Shown: piece after piece, positions 1 to 10,353 of the stretch
Position numbering within the stretch: position 1 is the first letter of the stretch
Layout: each line of letters begins with the position of its first letter
Source: Ignavibacteriales bacterium
GTDB taxonomy: Bacteria; Bacteroidota; Ignavibacteria; UBA10030; SZUA-254
Length of the DNA: 62,022 nucleotides
Assembly: GCA_016218025.1 (NCBI GenBank)
Contig: JACRFD010000078.1
Location: 1-62,022 of the forward strand
Direction of reading: 5' to 3'
Position numbers and translations under genes: made by a program
Notes under the pieces: generated by a model
Seen by the model: the letters and a program-made list of their open reading frames with translations, nothing else
Database searches by the model: none
Told to the model about the DNA's origin: nothing

Positions 1-923
1 AGCGCTTCAAGCATAGAAGTAGTGGAAAGAGTTTTCACAATTGTCCCGCGCTGTTTGCGGATATCTAACAAATACATTGCAAGCAAAGCATACACACGAA
101 GTTGATCTAAAAAATTTCCATTCTCATCAGCGAAGCCGCATCTGTCCGCATCGCCATCGGTTATTACCACAACATCGGCACCGATCTCTTTTGCTTTTTT
201 GAGACCCGCATCTATATTGGGCGGAATCGGTTCCGGCCTGCTCATCTCCGGGAAAATAGGATTTCTTTCGCTGTGGATTTCGATGATCTGAGTTTTACCG
301 CCGCCAATTAATCTTGTGAACCATCCGGCGCCGTTGCCCCACATCGGATCGACTAAAACTTTAAATCCGGCTTGTTTAATCGGTTCAAGATCGACTAACT
401 TTTTAATTTGTTTTATATAATCTTCATCGGCGTTGAATTTTAATATCTTGCCGGAGGCAACTCCTTCATCGAATTTAATTCTTTTAACTGAAGAAATATC
501 ATTTGGAATAAGCGCTTCGATTTTTATCAAACCATCCGGGTCAATAGCGCCGCCGTTTTCATCGCGCACTTTAAATCCGTTATCAACGGGCGGATTGTGA
601 CTTGCGGTAATGTTGATTGCGGCGATTGCATTACGAGCTTTCACGCTAAATGATATAACCGGTGTTGGCACACCGCCTCCGCAAAAGTGAACCGGGATTC
701 CGTTTGCCGCCAGAACCTCAGCCGAAGCAACAGCAAAGTTTTCAGAGTGAAAACGCCTGTCGCCACCTACTACAACGCCTCGCTGAAGTTTGTCGGATTG
801 ATAAACTGATTTTAAATAATCGGCAAAGCCCTGAGTGCATCGCCGGACGTTGTCGAATGTGTAATCTTCGGCAATCTTGCCGCGCCAGCCGTCTGTACCA
901 AATTTGATCTCTGTATTGTTCAT
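1..923 (-). CDS. Phosphoglucomutase/phosphomannomutase, N-terminal part (gene runs off the window)
   Basis: Alpha-D-phosphohexomutase that interconverts hexose 1- and 6-phosphates for polysaccharide and cell-wall precursors in the cytoplasm. About 307 codons are visible; full-length members have about 450-470, so the C-terminal third lies outside the window. Reading from the ATG at 923, the protein opens with FGTDGWRG, has the phosphoserine loop TASHNP (Ser about 108) and the magnesium loop DGDADR (about 256-261), which together define the superfamily. GAGGTGAT just upstream of the ATG is a good ribosome binding site, and a near-consensus promoter lies at 944-972. Substrate preference (glucose, mannose or glucosamine) cannot be told from this part. 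Confidence 0.9.
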   Translation of the reverse strand, partial: MNNTEIKFGTDGWRGKIAEDYTFDNVRRCTQGFADYLKSVYQSDKLQRGVVVGGDRRFHSENFAVASAEVLAANGIPVHFCGGGVPTPVISFSVKARNAIAAINITASHNPPVDNGFKVRDENGGAIDPDGLIKIEALIPNDISSVKRIKFDEGVASGKILKFNADEDYIKQIKKLVDLEPIKQAGFKVLVDPMWGNGAGWFTRLIGGGKTQIIEIHSERNPIFPEMSRPEPIPPNIDAGLKKAKEIGADVVVITDGDADRCGFADENGNFLDQLRVYALLAMYLLDIRKQRGTIVKTLSTTSMLEA

Positions 924-943
924 GCGAATATCACCTCGAAATT

Positions 944-972
944 ATTATATGAAAAATCTTTATTGAAACCAA
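944..972 (-). promoter_or_regulatory. Sigma70-type promoter of the phosphohexomutase gene
   Basis: On the minus strand, TTGGTT (967-972) and a perfect TATAAT (944-949) are separated by exactly 17 bp. Predicted transcription start is near 937, giving a leader of about 14 nt that contains the GAGGTGAT ribosome binding site. Seen directly; activity is inferred. Confidence 0.6.
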
Positions 973-1016
973 CATTAAATTTTTTTGAACTATCATCCTT
1001 TCCTTCATCTAACGAA

Positions 1017-3269
1017 TTATTCCTGTCCGTTATCTTCTGACCTTATCAATGTAAATGGAACTGAAAGTCGAAGAATGAAATTAATTCCAGGATTGAGAAA
1101 ATAATCTTTATAAAGATTAAGGTGATCGTGATATGATTTGTTGAAGATATTTTCTATTGAACCATAAAGTGTTATTTCATTTGAGAAGAAAGGAACTGCT
1201 CCACCAAAACCGATGTCGAAAAGTGCATAACCGGGTGTTGGACTTTCAAGGATATCGACTCGATGCTGTGCCATAACAAATTTTGATTGAAGAGAAATAT
1301 ACGGGTCAATCACGAACAATAGATTCGGCAAATTCCAACGCGATCCCAAGATAAATCGGATGGGCGGAAGAAGTGGAAGCCAGTTGTCTGTAGTTTTATT
1401 TCTACCAATTACAACATCCATGCTGCCGTGTAATATTAAGCGGTCAGTTAATCCGGCTTCGATAGCGAACTCATATCCGTTCAGGATTGCGTTCGTTTGC
1501 CTGTATTCATATTTATTGTAGCCGGATGCTGAATCGATCTCTGCTGTTTGATGAAGATAGATATAGCGGTTAATGAAATGGTAGAAAGCAGTAAATGTTG
1601 TTTGTAACCTTGGCTGATTATACCGGAATGAAATGTCGATGCCGATAGATTCTTCGGGTTTCAGGTCCGGGTTTCCAATTTTATATCGTACACTGCCCTC
1701 CTCAAGCCCATTTACAAAGAGTTCCTGTGTAAGCGGTGCTCGCCATCCTCGTCCCAAATTTAAAGCGAATGAGAATGGTAAAAACGCATGCCAGACCACG
1801 CCGGCGGTTCCTGTTATTGCATTGAACGTTCGGGATTGATCCGTGATGCTAAGGGGTTCATTCTTTCCGATACGAATTTTACGTGTATCGAATCGAAATC
1901 CGGCAGATAGTATTACATTCTGCAAATTCATTTCCTCATAAAGAACACCAGCTATATTTGTTTGATGATAATTTGGGATGAGAGGATCCTGACCTAAAGT
2001 TTTGTTTTGCTGATTTTCAAAAGACAAACCTATCGTACCCGATGTTTGACCACCTAAGAAGTGATGCAGTTTTGTGTTAATATCAAGCGTATTTAATTTG
2101 AGTCTAATTTCAGGAAGCTGGGAATCAGAATCTTCAAACTCGGATGCGTCGTTGTTTTGCCAGTTTCCAAGGATTTCCAGACTGGTAGGGTAGGTTTTTC
2201 CTAGATACCGAAATTGAATTTGTTCATGGTTGGTTTTTTGGTACGCTTGAGATTGTGGAGAATTATCCTCCTCAGAAAGCGTGGGTAAATATTTTTTCTG
2301 GTTGAATCTTGAATATATGAACGCAATATTTGCCGGCGTGGTTTTAAAAACTACCGATCCATCGCCGTTCAATTCTCTTGCTCCTGAGTTGTTGATTGGT
2401 CCATCGGGCGTAGAAATATCACCAGCATGACGCATAGTAATAGAGCCATTGTACCGGATGTTTCGAGAGCCGCCCTCCATCAATATATTACCTGCGGCTT
2501 GCCGATTGTTGCTCAATCCATTCAGAGAAAAGAAACCGCTAAGAAGAGGCACTGAATCGTTTGTTGGACGAGGCTGAGTTGTTACTGCGTTGACGACACC
2601 ACCGAGAGCGTTAGGACCATAAAGCAAGCTGCTTGGTCCCCGTACAACTTCTATTCGCTGTACATTAAACGCATCAATTCCCGGACTATCGTCTTCGTCC
2701 CATTGTTGGCTTTCGTGTCTCAGTCCATTTTCTTGGATAACAATCCGTTGGAAACTTAATCCCCTGATAACCGGTTTCCCGCCAAACGGACCGCTTTGGA
2801 GAATTGCAACTCCGGGGACGTTATCGAGTGTTGAGATGAAAGACTGTCCGCGAACCATGGCGATTTGTTTTTCTTCTAAAATGGATAACGCCTGAGCGGT
2901 GCTGCCTACATCCGACACACGGGGCTTTGCAGTGACTGTGATTACCGGAAGTTCCAGAGGACTTGATCGTAACATGATCTTGAGTGGTAAGTTTTCATCG
3001 GTCACCTCGATAACTTTTGATGTTTTTTCCAGCCCTGTTCTGAAAAATTCAAGAGTGTAAATTCCTTTGGGCAAATCATGGAATTCGAATGTGCCGTCGA
3101 TTTTTGTGTACGTATGCATCTCCAATCCCGGTATGAAAACTGAGACGGCTTCGAGTGGTAATCCTTGTTCGTCAATTGTAGTACCGATAAGAGTCTGAGT
3201 GTATAAATCAGTACAAGTGGCGATGAGAACTAGAGACAGAAAAAGATATTGACTAAACTTGAAATGCAT
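1017..3269 (-). CDS. TonB-dependent outer-membrane receptor with carboxypeptidase-like N-terminal domain
   Basis: Outer-membrane beta-barrel (750 aa) for energised import of a metal complex or other ligand. A signal peptide of about 25 residues ends near TDLYTQ. A carboxypeptidase-regulatory-like beta-sandwich follows (about 27-105), then the plug domain (about 115-235, with RGLSFQR and RIEVVRGPSSLLYGPNALGG), then a 500-residue barrel ending in hydrophobic strands. The plug segment with GLRHESQQW and an acidic DEDDSPG stretch recalls ZnuD/OprC-like metal receptors, but the ligand is not proven. No TonB/ExbBD, SusD or lipoprotein partner is adjacent, and the gene stands alone between a 93-bp and a 157-bp spacer. 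Its ATG lies 9 nt after a weak CTCCCGG stretch, so the start rests mainly on the signal peptide. Confidence 0.9.
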   Translation of the reverse strand: MHFKFSQYLFLSLVLIATCTDLYTQTLIGTTIDEQGLPLEAVSVFIPGLEMHTYTKIDGTFEFHDLPKGIYTLEFFRTGLEKTSKVIEVTDENLPLKIMLRSSPLELPVITVTAKPRVSDVGSTAQALSILEEKQIAMVRGQSFISTLDNVPGVAILQSGPFGGKPVIRGLSFQRIVIQENGLRHESQQWDEDDSPGIDAFNVQRIEVVRGPSSLLYGPNALGGVVNAVTTQPRPTNDSVPLLSGFFSLNGLSNNRQAAGNILMEGGSRNIRYNGSITMRHAGDISTPDGPINNSGARELNGDGSVVFKTTPANIAFIYSRFNQKKYLPTLSEEDNSPQSQAYQKTNHEQIQFRYLGKTYPTSLEILGNWQNNDASEFEDSDSQLPEIRLKLNTLDINTKLHHFLGGQTSGTIGLSFENQQNKTLGQDPLIPNYHQTNIAGVLYEEMNLQNVILSAGFRFDTRKIRIGKNEPLSITDQSRTFNAITGTAGVVWHAFLPFSFALNLGRGWRAPLTQELFVNGLEEGSVRYKIGNPDLKPEESIGIDISFRYNQPRLQTTFTAFYHFINRYIYLHQTAEIDSASGYNKYEYRQTNAILNGYEFAIEAGLTDRLILHGSMDVVIGRNKTTDNWLPLLPPIRFILGSRWNLPNLLFVIDPYISLQSKFVMAQHRVDILESPTPGYALFDIGFGGAVPFFSNEITLYGSIENIFNKSYHDHLNLYKDYFLNPGINFILRLSVPFTLIRSEDNGQE

Positions 3270-3425
3270 TTCCGGGAGTAATTAATTTTTTGTTTGATGA
3301 TAAAACAATGATGAGAAAGAGGAATAATGTTCATTGCTTCATTGACGATAATAACCGCTCGTTCATTTGGGCAATCTTACAGCATCAGTCAGTAGAACCG
3401 AACTTAATGTCGTGATTCATTTATA

Positions 3426-5945
3426 TTAATCCTGTTCTACGAATAAATTATAATTTGCTTCTGCATCCTTAACCATAGTTGATTGAACTTTTTGATTAAC
3501 CAAATTTTGTATGGTCTCGTTTTGGTTCTTTAGTTTCTTATAGCTATTACGCAATGTATCGAAATACAATATTTGCCATTTATCGTTTTCGAATCGTTCG
3601 GCAAACATTGGCGATTTCATTTTCCGTTTCAGTTGCTCTTCACGCTCTTCTGGTATGACAAGATATTTCGGAACACCGGAAGGTAAGTTCGAGCCGCGTA
3701 CAAGTCCGCTTGTCATTGTTGTGGTCGACTCAATCTCAAAAGCGGCTATTACATTTTTCCCCTCAATCCAGAGTAGATCGATCATTTCAACTGTGGAAAT
3801 ATCTTGAAGATCTTTTACTTTTTCTAAATCAACATTAACGTATGATTTAAGAAGCTTTGTTGTTCCAAGAACGCCACTTCCCGTACCGGATTGTTCTTTC
3901 TTGCCGATCCAAATTTTATATCCAAGCGTCTCTCCGGTTTCGGCTAACACTCCTATGATTTCATTGTGCTGATTCACACGCTGATTAACTTGCGGTTTTA
4001 ACAGCCAGTAACCTCCGGTAACCTGACGAGCATATTGTTCAAGTGCATCTTTTATGCTTGTACTGTCGGAAGTGAGAGAATTCGGAAACTCAATACTAAC
4101 TGCTTCCCAAGCATCGGTAAAGGTAACTTTCCCTTTTTTCTGAAGAGTTCTAAGAATTGTTTGCTCAACTCTCTCCGATAATGGAATTTCTTTTAAACGG
4201 TACACTACTTTTGGATCTTTAAACCACCATAGTTTTCCCTTGGCTCCTCCAAGTCGTTCTTCAACTAATTTAAATTCTTGATCGATGTGATTCTTCAATA
4301 CAGTTTTCACATCAAGCCCCGTATGAAGACTGGAGAAGTAACCGCTCTTTGCCAGGATAGGATCTATAAAGTTGATTACTATAGTGTAAGGGGTCGGTTC
4401 CGCACGTTCAGCCAATAGTTGAACAGTAGTATCGACAACAATTTTCTCGAAACGTTTCTCGTCAATTTCCTCGGGAGCTTCTGCTTTTGCTGCAACGGAA
4501 GCGGGTTTATGAAAGCGGAGATAAAAATCTCCCATTGCTGAACCGAACGGCTGAAGCAGCGACTTGCCGGATTTCTGAGCAGTGGGCTGATGATGAATTT
4601 TCTCGAAATCAAACCCTGCGTGTGTACCTGCACGGATAGTGGCATTGCGAACTTTGAATGTAGGGTTATGAAAAGTGAGCGTGAGATATTTGTTGAGTTT
4701 CAAAACTTTGTGCATTCCATCGAAGCTTCTTCGCAAAAGAGTGTGGTACACATCGAAGTCTTTGTGTTGCCGTTCGTTACGTACGATTTCTTCTGACGAT
4801 ATTTTATCGAGGTATCCTTCGTCTTTTTTCAGCCAAGCAGCCCACATATACGACAACTCACCGTATTGAATTGAAGCATCGTAGGGAGGATCTGTGAAGA
4901 TGTAATCAACAGAACGAGCCGGCATCTTATCGAGAACATCGATGCATGAGCCGGTGATGATACAAATATCGGATGTGTCTTTTAAAAATGTATTTAGATT
5001 GTGAGTGATTTTAATATCTTTGAAATATTTATTCGATTCTATTTTTGCTTTGATTAATCCTTGATGTCCCTCAATAGCACTTTCAAATTTACTCCACACG
5101 TTTTGTTCCATAAATTCTCGAGCATACCAATAACTATGCTGTGTCCAACCAGTTGAAGAAAATGATGTGTGATGACTTGTTGGCAACGGATCACTTACTG
5201 CACCCATAGTTGAGCAAAGATGAACCATCGAGCTAAAGGCAATCTTTAAAAAATCTTTCAGTGTCTTATCTTTTTCATCTTCAATACTATCCATTAATAT
5301 CGCTAATGCATATAGATTTCGAGGAGTAAATAATTCAGCAAGAGAATCATATTTTTGTTTTTCTTTGAAGGGTAATCCATCAGAATAGTACAATGGATTT
5401 TTCGGGTACCACAATTTCTTTTTCTGGAATTCCTCAACGATTTCTTTAATGTGCTTTAAATCCTTAGGGGTTGGTTTACCACCTTTTTCTACAACCTCAC
5501 CGCAGTTTGGGCATTTGTATCGTAATTCTTTTAAAGTAAGATTTTTCTTCTCATCTCGTTTCCAGACGGCACACTCGATGGGAATTTGTTCCTTGCATTT
5601 TTTACACTCAGCAAGATAAAGATCATTTATCTTTTTCTTTACACTCTGTTCAACTCTTTCGTATGCCTCATGAAGTTTAGATGGTTCAACAGGCTGGATT
5701 GTAAGACGAAGAATTTCTGTTGCTATTGGATTAAGATCAACCGCTATAACTCGTCGACCAAGCTTGAGAGATTCCAGCGCTGTTACACCACTTCCAGAAA
5801 ATGGGTCCATAACAATGCCGCCTTTTGGGCAATATGTATCCATGAATTCAGAAACAACATTCCAAGTTTTTCTTCCCCAGAACTTGTGCCAATTATACAT
5901 GGCAGTATGTGCTTTGGGTGGTATTTGTCGGCTAATGTGTTCCAT
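3426..5945 (-). CDS. Zn-ribbon DNA methyltransferase with predicted PD-(D/E)XK-like C-terminal domain
   Basis: An 839-aa SAM-dependent DNA methylase, probably N6-adenine or N4-cytosine specific. Visible parts in order: an N-terminal FWGRKTWNV segment; SAM-binding motif DPFSGSG (47-53) followed by a VIAVDLNP strand; a four-cysteine zinc ribbon (C114, C117, C145, C148); the catalytic TDPPYD motif (DPPY 352-355); and a long C-terminal region. Near the end, D723 (MIDLLW) and E737/E739 (FEIEST) look like a D-ExE variant of a PD-(D/E)XK nuclease core. If real, this would be a single-chain methylase-nuclease. The gene follows the porin gene by 15 bp and may be cotranscribed. No restriction, BREX or DISARM partner lies nearby. 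The methylase is clear; nuclease activity is an inference from motif spacing only. Confidence 0.85.
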   Translation of the reverse strand: MEHISRQIPPKAHTAMYNWHKFWGRKTWNVVSEFMDTYCPKGGIVMDPFSGSGVTALESLKLGRRVIAVDLNPIATEILRLTIQPVEPSKLHEAYERVEQSVKKKINDLYLAECKKCKEQIPIECAVWKRDEKKNLTLKELRYKCPNCGEVVEKGGKPTPKDLKHIKEIVEEFQKKKLWYPKNPLYYSDGLPFKEKQKYDSLAELFTPRNLYALAILMDSIEDEKDKTLKDFLKIAFSSMVHLCSTMGAVSDPLPTSHHTSFSSTGWTQHSYWYAREFMEQNVWSKFESAIEGHQGLIKAKIESNKYFKDIKITHNLNTFLKDTSDICIITGSCIDVLDKMPARSVDYIFTDPPYDASIQYGELSYMWAAWLKKDEGYLDKISSEEIVRNERQHKDFDVYHTLLRRSFDGMHKVLKLNKYLTLTFHNPTFKVRNATIRAGTHAGFDFEKIHHQPTAQKSGKSLLQPFGSAMGDFYLRFHKPASVAAKAEAPEEIDEKRFEKIVVDTTVQLLAERAEPTPYTIVINFIDPILAKSGYFSSLHTGLDVKTVLKNHIDQEFKLVEERLGGAKGKLWWFKDPKVVYRLKEIPLSERVEQTILRTLQKKGKVTFTDAWEAVSIEFPNSLTSDSTSIKDALEQYARQVTGGYWLLKPQVNQRVNQHNEIIGVLAETGETLGYKIWIGKKEQSGTGSGVLGTTKLLKSYVNVDLEKVKDLQDISTVEMIDLLWIEGKNVIAAFEIESTTTMTSGLVRGSNLPSGVPKYLVIPEEREEQLKRKMKSPMFAERFENDKWQILYFDTLRNSYKKLKNQNETIQNLVNQKVQSTMVKDAEANYNLFVEQD

Positions 5946-5960
5946 TGCGATTATCAGAGA

Positions 5961-6968
5961 TTATTCGAAATTTATTGCATACTGAAAGTTTAAATAGCCG
6001 GCATTAACTTCCAACGTTTGATCTCTTTCATAGTTCAGTTGGAGTTTGATTTCCTTGAAAGGGTAATAATTCAGTTCGGCAATATATTTACGTGAAATAT
6101 CGTAAATCCATTTCGGATATTTTGCATACCAATCGAATCGCACCGCAGCTTCAATCTCGGTGTTAATTTTTCTACCGATATCGAGAGCAAAACCTTCGCG
6201 CGTTTTTTGGGAATTACTGACAGCATTAAGATATTCTCCCTCGAACCAAAAATCTTTGAAAATTATTCTGGAATAAAGACCGTTAAGATTATGATTCTTT
6301 CCGTAAAAGGGGAGACTTGAAAAATCATCTTCCTCTTTTGTGTAAGCGGTACTGCCGCCTAATTCAAGTTGCAGCCCCATTTCATTTTCTTCTTTCTTAA
6401 TCGGTGTAAAAAGTATCCTTCCAACAAAGAGAGAAATATTTTTCTTCAAAATGTTGTCGCCATTAAATACTCCCGCTGTAAAAAGTATTTTTTTGTCTAC
6501 GAACGAACCGTTAACCTGCGCGCCCAGTTGACGGAAAGGGTTGATGTTGTTTGCGGCGGTGGATCGATTAACGAAAATCAAACGGGCATCGCTACGAAGA
6601 TATTCAACCGAGTAAGGGGTTTTCAGTCGTCCTGCATCAATTCGGAAATGATCGTTAAGTTTGTACATTAACTTCAAATCGAGAAGCGAAAACGTTCCGT
6701 TCAAATTTCCTTGAAAATAATAACTGAAATTATCTGTTGCAGATCCTGTAAAGTACAGCCGAAGATTCCGAATTGTAAATTCACTGGTCGTATTTTTGCC
6801 GTCGTTTTTCAACTCAGCGGCAAACTGCGACATGAAACCAAGTTTTGGTTGATTCCTGCCGAGTAAAGAATTGATTACGTTCACAAAATTCGTTGAATCT
6901 TCATCCTGTGAATAAGCTCCATTCCAGAGAATCAGTATGATTGTGAAAATGATAATCAAACGGTTCAT
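5961..6968 (-). CDS. Phosphate-selective porin O/P-like outer-membrane protein
   Basis: A 335-aa outer-membrane beta-barrel of the OprP/OprO-like family. A signal peptide (about 1-20, ending GAYSQ) is followed by typical family features: an N-terminal strand FTIRNLRLYFTGSATDNFSYYFQ, the DAGRLKTPYSVEYL segment and alternating hydrophobic strands to a C-terminal YAINFE. Members form anion channels or uncharacterised porins, and many FCB-group copies have no proven selectivity. AAAGGAGATAG, 3 nt before the ATG, is a strong ribosome binding site. The methylase gene begins 15 bp downstream on the same strand. No Pho regulatory genes are nearby, so a phosphate role is not supported beyond family name. 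Confidence 0.75.
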   Translation of the reverse strand: MNRLIIIFTIILILWNGAYSQDEDSTNFVNVINSLLGRNQPKLGFMSQFAAELKNDGKNTTSEFTIRNLRLYFTGSATDNFSYYFQGNLNGTFSLLDLKLMYKLNDHFRIDAGRLKTPYSVEYLRSDARLIFVNRSTAANNINPFRQLGAQVNGSFVDKKILFTAGVFNGDNILKKNISLFVGRILFTPIKKEENEMGLQLELGGSTAYTKEEDDFSSLPFYGKNHNLNGLYSRIIFKDFWFEGEYLNAVSNSQKTREGFALDIGRKINTEIEAAVRFDWYAKYPKWIYDISRKYIAELNYYPFKEIKLQLNYERDQTLEVNAGYLNFQYAINFE

Positions 6969-6998
6969 CTCTATCTCCTTTTTTTAAAACTAAATTAG

Positions 6999-7033
6999 CT
7001 CTGCGGCTCTACGATGAGTGTGTCACCGCAGAG
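6999..7033 (-). terminator. Hairpin downstream of enolase; dispersed-repeat-like
   Basis: CTCTGCGG (6999-7006) and CCGCAGAG (7026-7033) form a perfect 8-bp stem with a 19-nt loop between the end of enolase and the porin start. Read on the minus strand it is followed by an A/T-rich tract but not by a clean U-run. The arm also reads as part of a CTCTGCGTCTCTGCGGTGA-type sequence of the kind often dispersed between genes, so it may be a repeat used as a terminator. Confidence 0.4.
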
Positions 7034-7053
7034 ACGCAGAGATTACAGACGTT

Positions 7054-8346
<1,293 letters not shown>

Positions 8347-8372
8347 TTATGTTTTATAATAAAAATCGCATC

Positions 8373-8401
8373 AATATCGCCAAAATATGACAGAAAAGCA
8401 A
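8373..8401 (-). promoter_or_regulatory. Possible enolase promoter
   Basis: Minus strand TTGCTT (8396-8401), 17-bp spacer, GATATT (8373-8378). The -35 is identical to that of the murA promoter in this window; the -10 is weaker. Predicted start near 8366, giving a 35-nt leader with the GGAG site. Confidence 0.4.
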
Positions 8402-8433
8402 AGTTGTGAAAGGTTGGGAAAAGAATGGAATTT

Positions 8434-10329
8434 CTATTTTTGTTTCTGAGCAAGAATATATTCACGCAACTGTGCAACATCGGTTGGAATTTTTGATTTT
8501 TGCTCTCCCTGTTGAATCAGAGTAAGCGATGAATCGGGATTGCCTAGAACAGCATACACTTTTGCCAGATTGAAGTATGCTGAACCATAGTTGGGATTGA
8601 TATGAATAGATTTTACGAATGATTGTTTTGCAGTTTGAAATTGATTTAAATTTGCATAGATCAATCCAAGGCGTTCATGAAGGCGGTAAAACGCAGAATC
8701 GAATTTTATTCCGCTGTTGTATATTGAAATTGCACTATCGGGTTGGTTGAGTTGTTCGAAAAGAGTTCCAAGCTCAATATATCTGTTTTCATTTTTCCAA
8801 TCCAGACGAATCAACTCTCTACAAACCTGAACTGCTTCCGGGATTTTACCGGAAATATAATATGTTTGCCGTAGTTTTGAATACCCCGAAAAATCATCCG
8901 GAGCTAATTCGATATATTTTTTTAAAAGAGAGATTGATTTATCATATTCCTGTTTATCGAAATAATATCCTGCAAGATTAAAATATGGTCTTTGCGATGA
9001 CGGAATTTTAGCAATCGTATCTAACCACAACGACTCACTATTTTTCCAGACGGGAATCCGCATAAAAGTTAAAGCGGCGAATATTATCACAAGAATAGAA
9101 ATGAATATCTTGCCCGGAAGGTTACCCTCTTTAAATCTGATCGATAAACCGATTGAAGCCAAAACTAAACTAAAGCCGGCAAGCGGAGTGTATAAACGAT
9201 GTTCCAAAATAGGAACGGCTAAAGGTATAATATTCAACGCAGGCAAAAGTCCTACCGCTATCCAGAATAATGCAAAACTGAAATTGCTTTTTCTCCTTGT
9301 TGCAATAAACAAAGTAACTATAAGTAAAATTGAGATGATAAAAGCGAAGAAAACCCACGGCGCTTCGGTCCAAATAACTTTATCGAGAGGATGATCTATA
9401 CTTAACCTAACAGGGAGGATAATGAATTTTAAATTTTCCATTAAAATTGCAGGGGCTAATTGCAGACGACCGGATAACGAAAGATTTCCATAAACTTCCT
9501 CAGCCCCGATCATTTTACCGAATAAGAGAACTCTAATTGATAGGTATATAATTAAAGGAATAAAAAACAAAGACAATCTTTTAAGAAATTTCAATGAAAA
9601 TAATGAAACGAGTTTTTCTTCTTTCAATATAATTTCATACACTGGAATCAGTATGATATAAAATGCTGCCGATTCTTTTGTGAAAAGGGCTAACGTAAAA
9701 GAAAGAACGCTCAAACTCAGATAAAATCTATTTTTGTTTTCACTTTCGTTCCAGCGATGATAGAAATATATCATCATCAAGATAAATAGTCCGAGTAAAA
9801 TATCGTTTCTGCCTGCAATCCATGCAACGGATTCCACGTTGATTGGGTGGAGGGAAAAAACCAACGCCCCGAATAAAGAGAACCACCTGTTCTTCAGCAT
9901 GGACATGAGTAGCAAGTAAAGTAATGTTCCGGAAAATAAATGGAGAACAATATTTGTAAAATGATATCCTGATGGATTCAGATTCCATAAATTGTAGTCA
10001 ATAATATAGCTCACCAGCAAAATTGGACGATAATAGACGCTTTCCTGACGCCATGAAGTAAAGGCACTGGTGGAAAATGAATTAAAAATGTTGACAGGGT
10101 TTTTAAGGAAAGATTCGTTTTGATAAACTAAATAATAATCGTCGTAGTTTACAAAATCATAAGTCAGCGTTATTGAATAAATAAGAAAAGTAGAAAGAAC
10201 CAGAAGCAAAATCTGCTTCCAATTTTCGGATAAGAATTTAAGACTTTTAATATTGTCTAATTGTTCTTTTACCGTTGTTGATTCAGAAGGGTAATTCTCC
10301 GGCAAATTTCTTGATTGAACTTCTTCCAT
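8434..10329 (-). CDS. TMTC-like multi-spanning membrane protein with C-terminal TPR repeats
   Basis: A 631-aa membrane protein resembling the TMTC/PMT-like GT-C glycosyltransferases. After a short cytoplasmic tail, about ten membrane segments run from roughly 40 to 420. They carry the acidic first-loop motif NYDDYY (GT-C DD/DE type) and the TMTC hallmarks FSLHPINVESVAWIAGRND and FTKESAA. From about 445 a string of TPR units (FNLAGYYF, YIELGTLFEQL, HERLGLIYANL, YFNLAKVYAVLG) extends into the periplasm. Likely function: transfer of a sugar from a lipid carrier to protein or another acceptor; the substrate is unknown. It starts 24 bp after murA on the same strand, so the two probably share a transcript. 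Confidence 0.75.
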   Translation of the reverse strand: MEEVQSRNLPENYPSESTTVKEQLDNIKSLKFLSENWKQILLLVLSTFLIYSITLTYDFVNYDDYYLVYQNESFLKNPVNIFNSFSTSAFTSWRQESVYYRPILLVSYIIDYNLWNLNPSGYHFTNIVLHLFSGTLLYLLLMSMLKNRWFSLFGALVFSLHPINVESVAWIAGRNDILLGLFILMMIYFYHRWNESENKNRFYLSLSVLSFTLALFTKESAAFYIILIPVYEIILKEEKLVSLFSLKFLKRLSLFFIPLIIYLSIRVLLFGKMIGAEEVYGNLSLSGRLQLAPAILMENLKFIILPVRLSIDHPLDKVIWTEAPWVFFAFIISILLIVTLFIATRRKSNFSFALFWIAVGLLPALNIIPLAVPILEHRLYTPLAGFSLVLASIGLSIRFKEGNLPGKIFISILVIIFAALTFMRIPVWKNSESLWLDTIAKIPSSQRPYFNLAGYYFDKQEYDKSISLLKKYIELAPDDFSGYSKLRQTYYISGKIPEAVQVCRELIRLDWKNENRYIELGTLFEQLNQPDSAISIYNSGIKFDSAFYRLHERLGLIYANLNQFQTAKQSFVKSIHINPNYGSAYFNLAKVYAVLGNPDSSLTLIQQGEQKSKIPTDVAQLREYILAQKQK

Positions 10330-10353
10330 TGTAAATTTAAAACTTTGAGGAAA

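Noticed and set aside
3426..5945. Membership of a BREX or DISARM defence locus
   Set aside because: No PglZ, BrxC, DrmA/B or helicase partner is adjacent; neighbours are a porin and a TonB receptor.
5586..5993. Plus-strand frames inside the methylase, haem and nuo genes (for example 5586-5993, 30867-31193, 41373-41726, 45934-46299)
   Set aside because: They lie opposite or inside well-supported genes, lack family likeness and ribosome binding sites, and are shadows.
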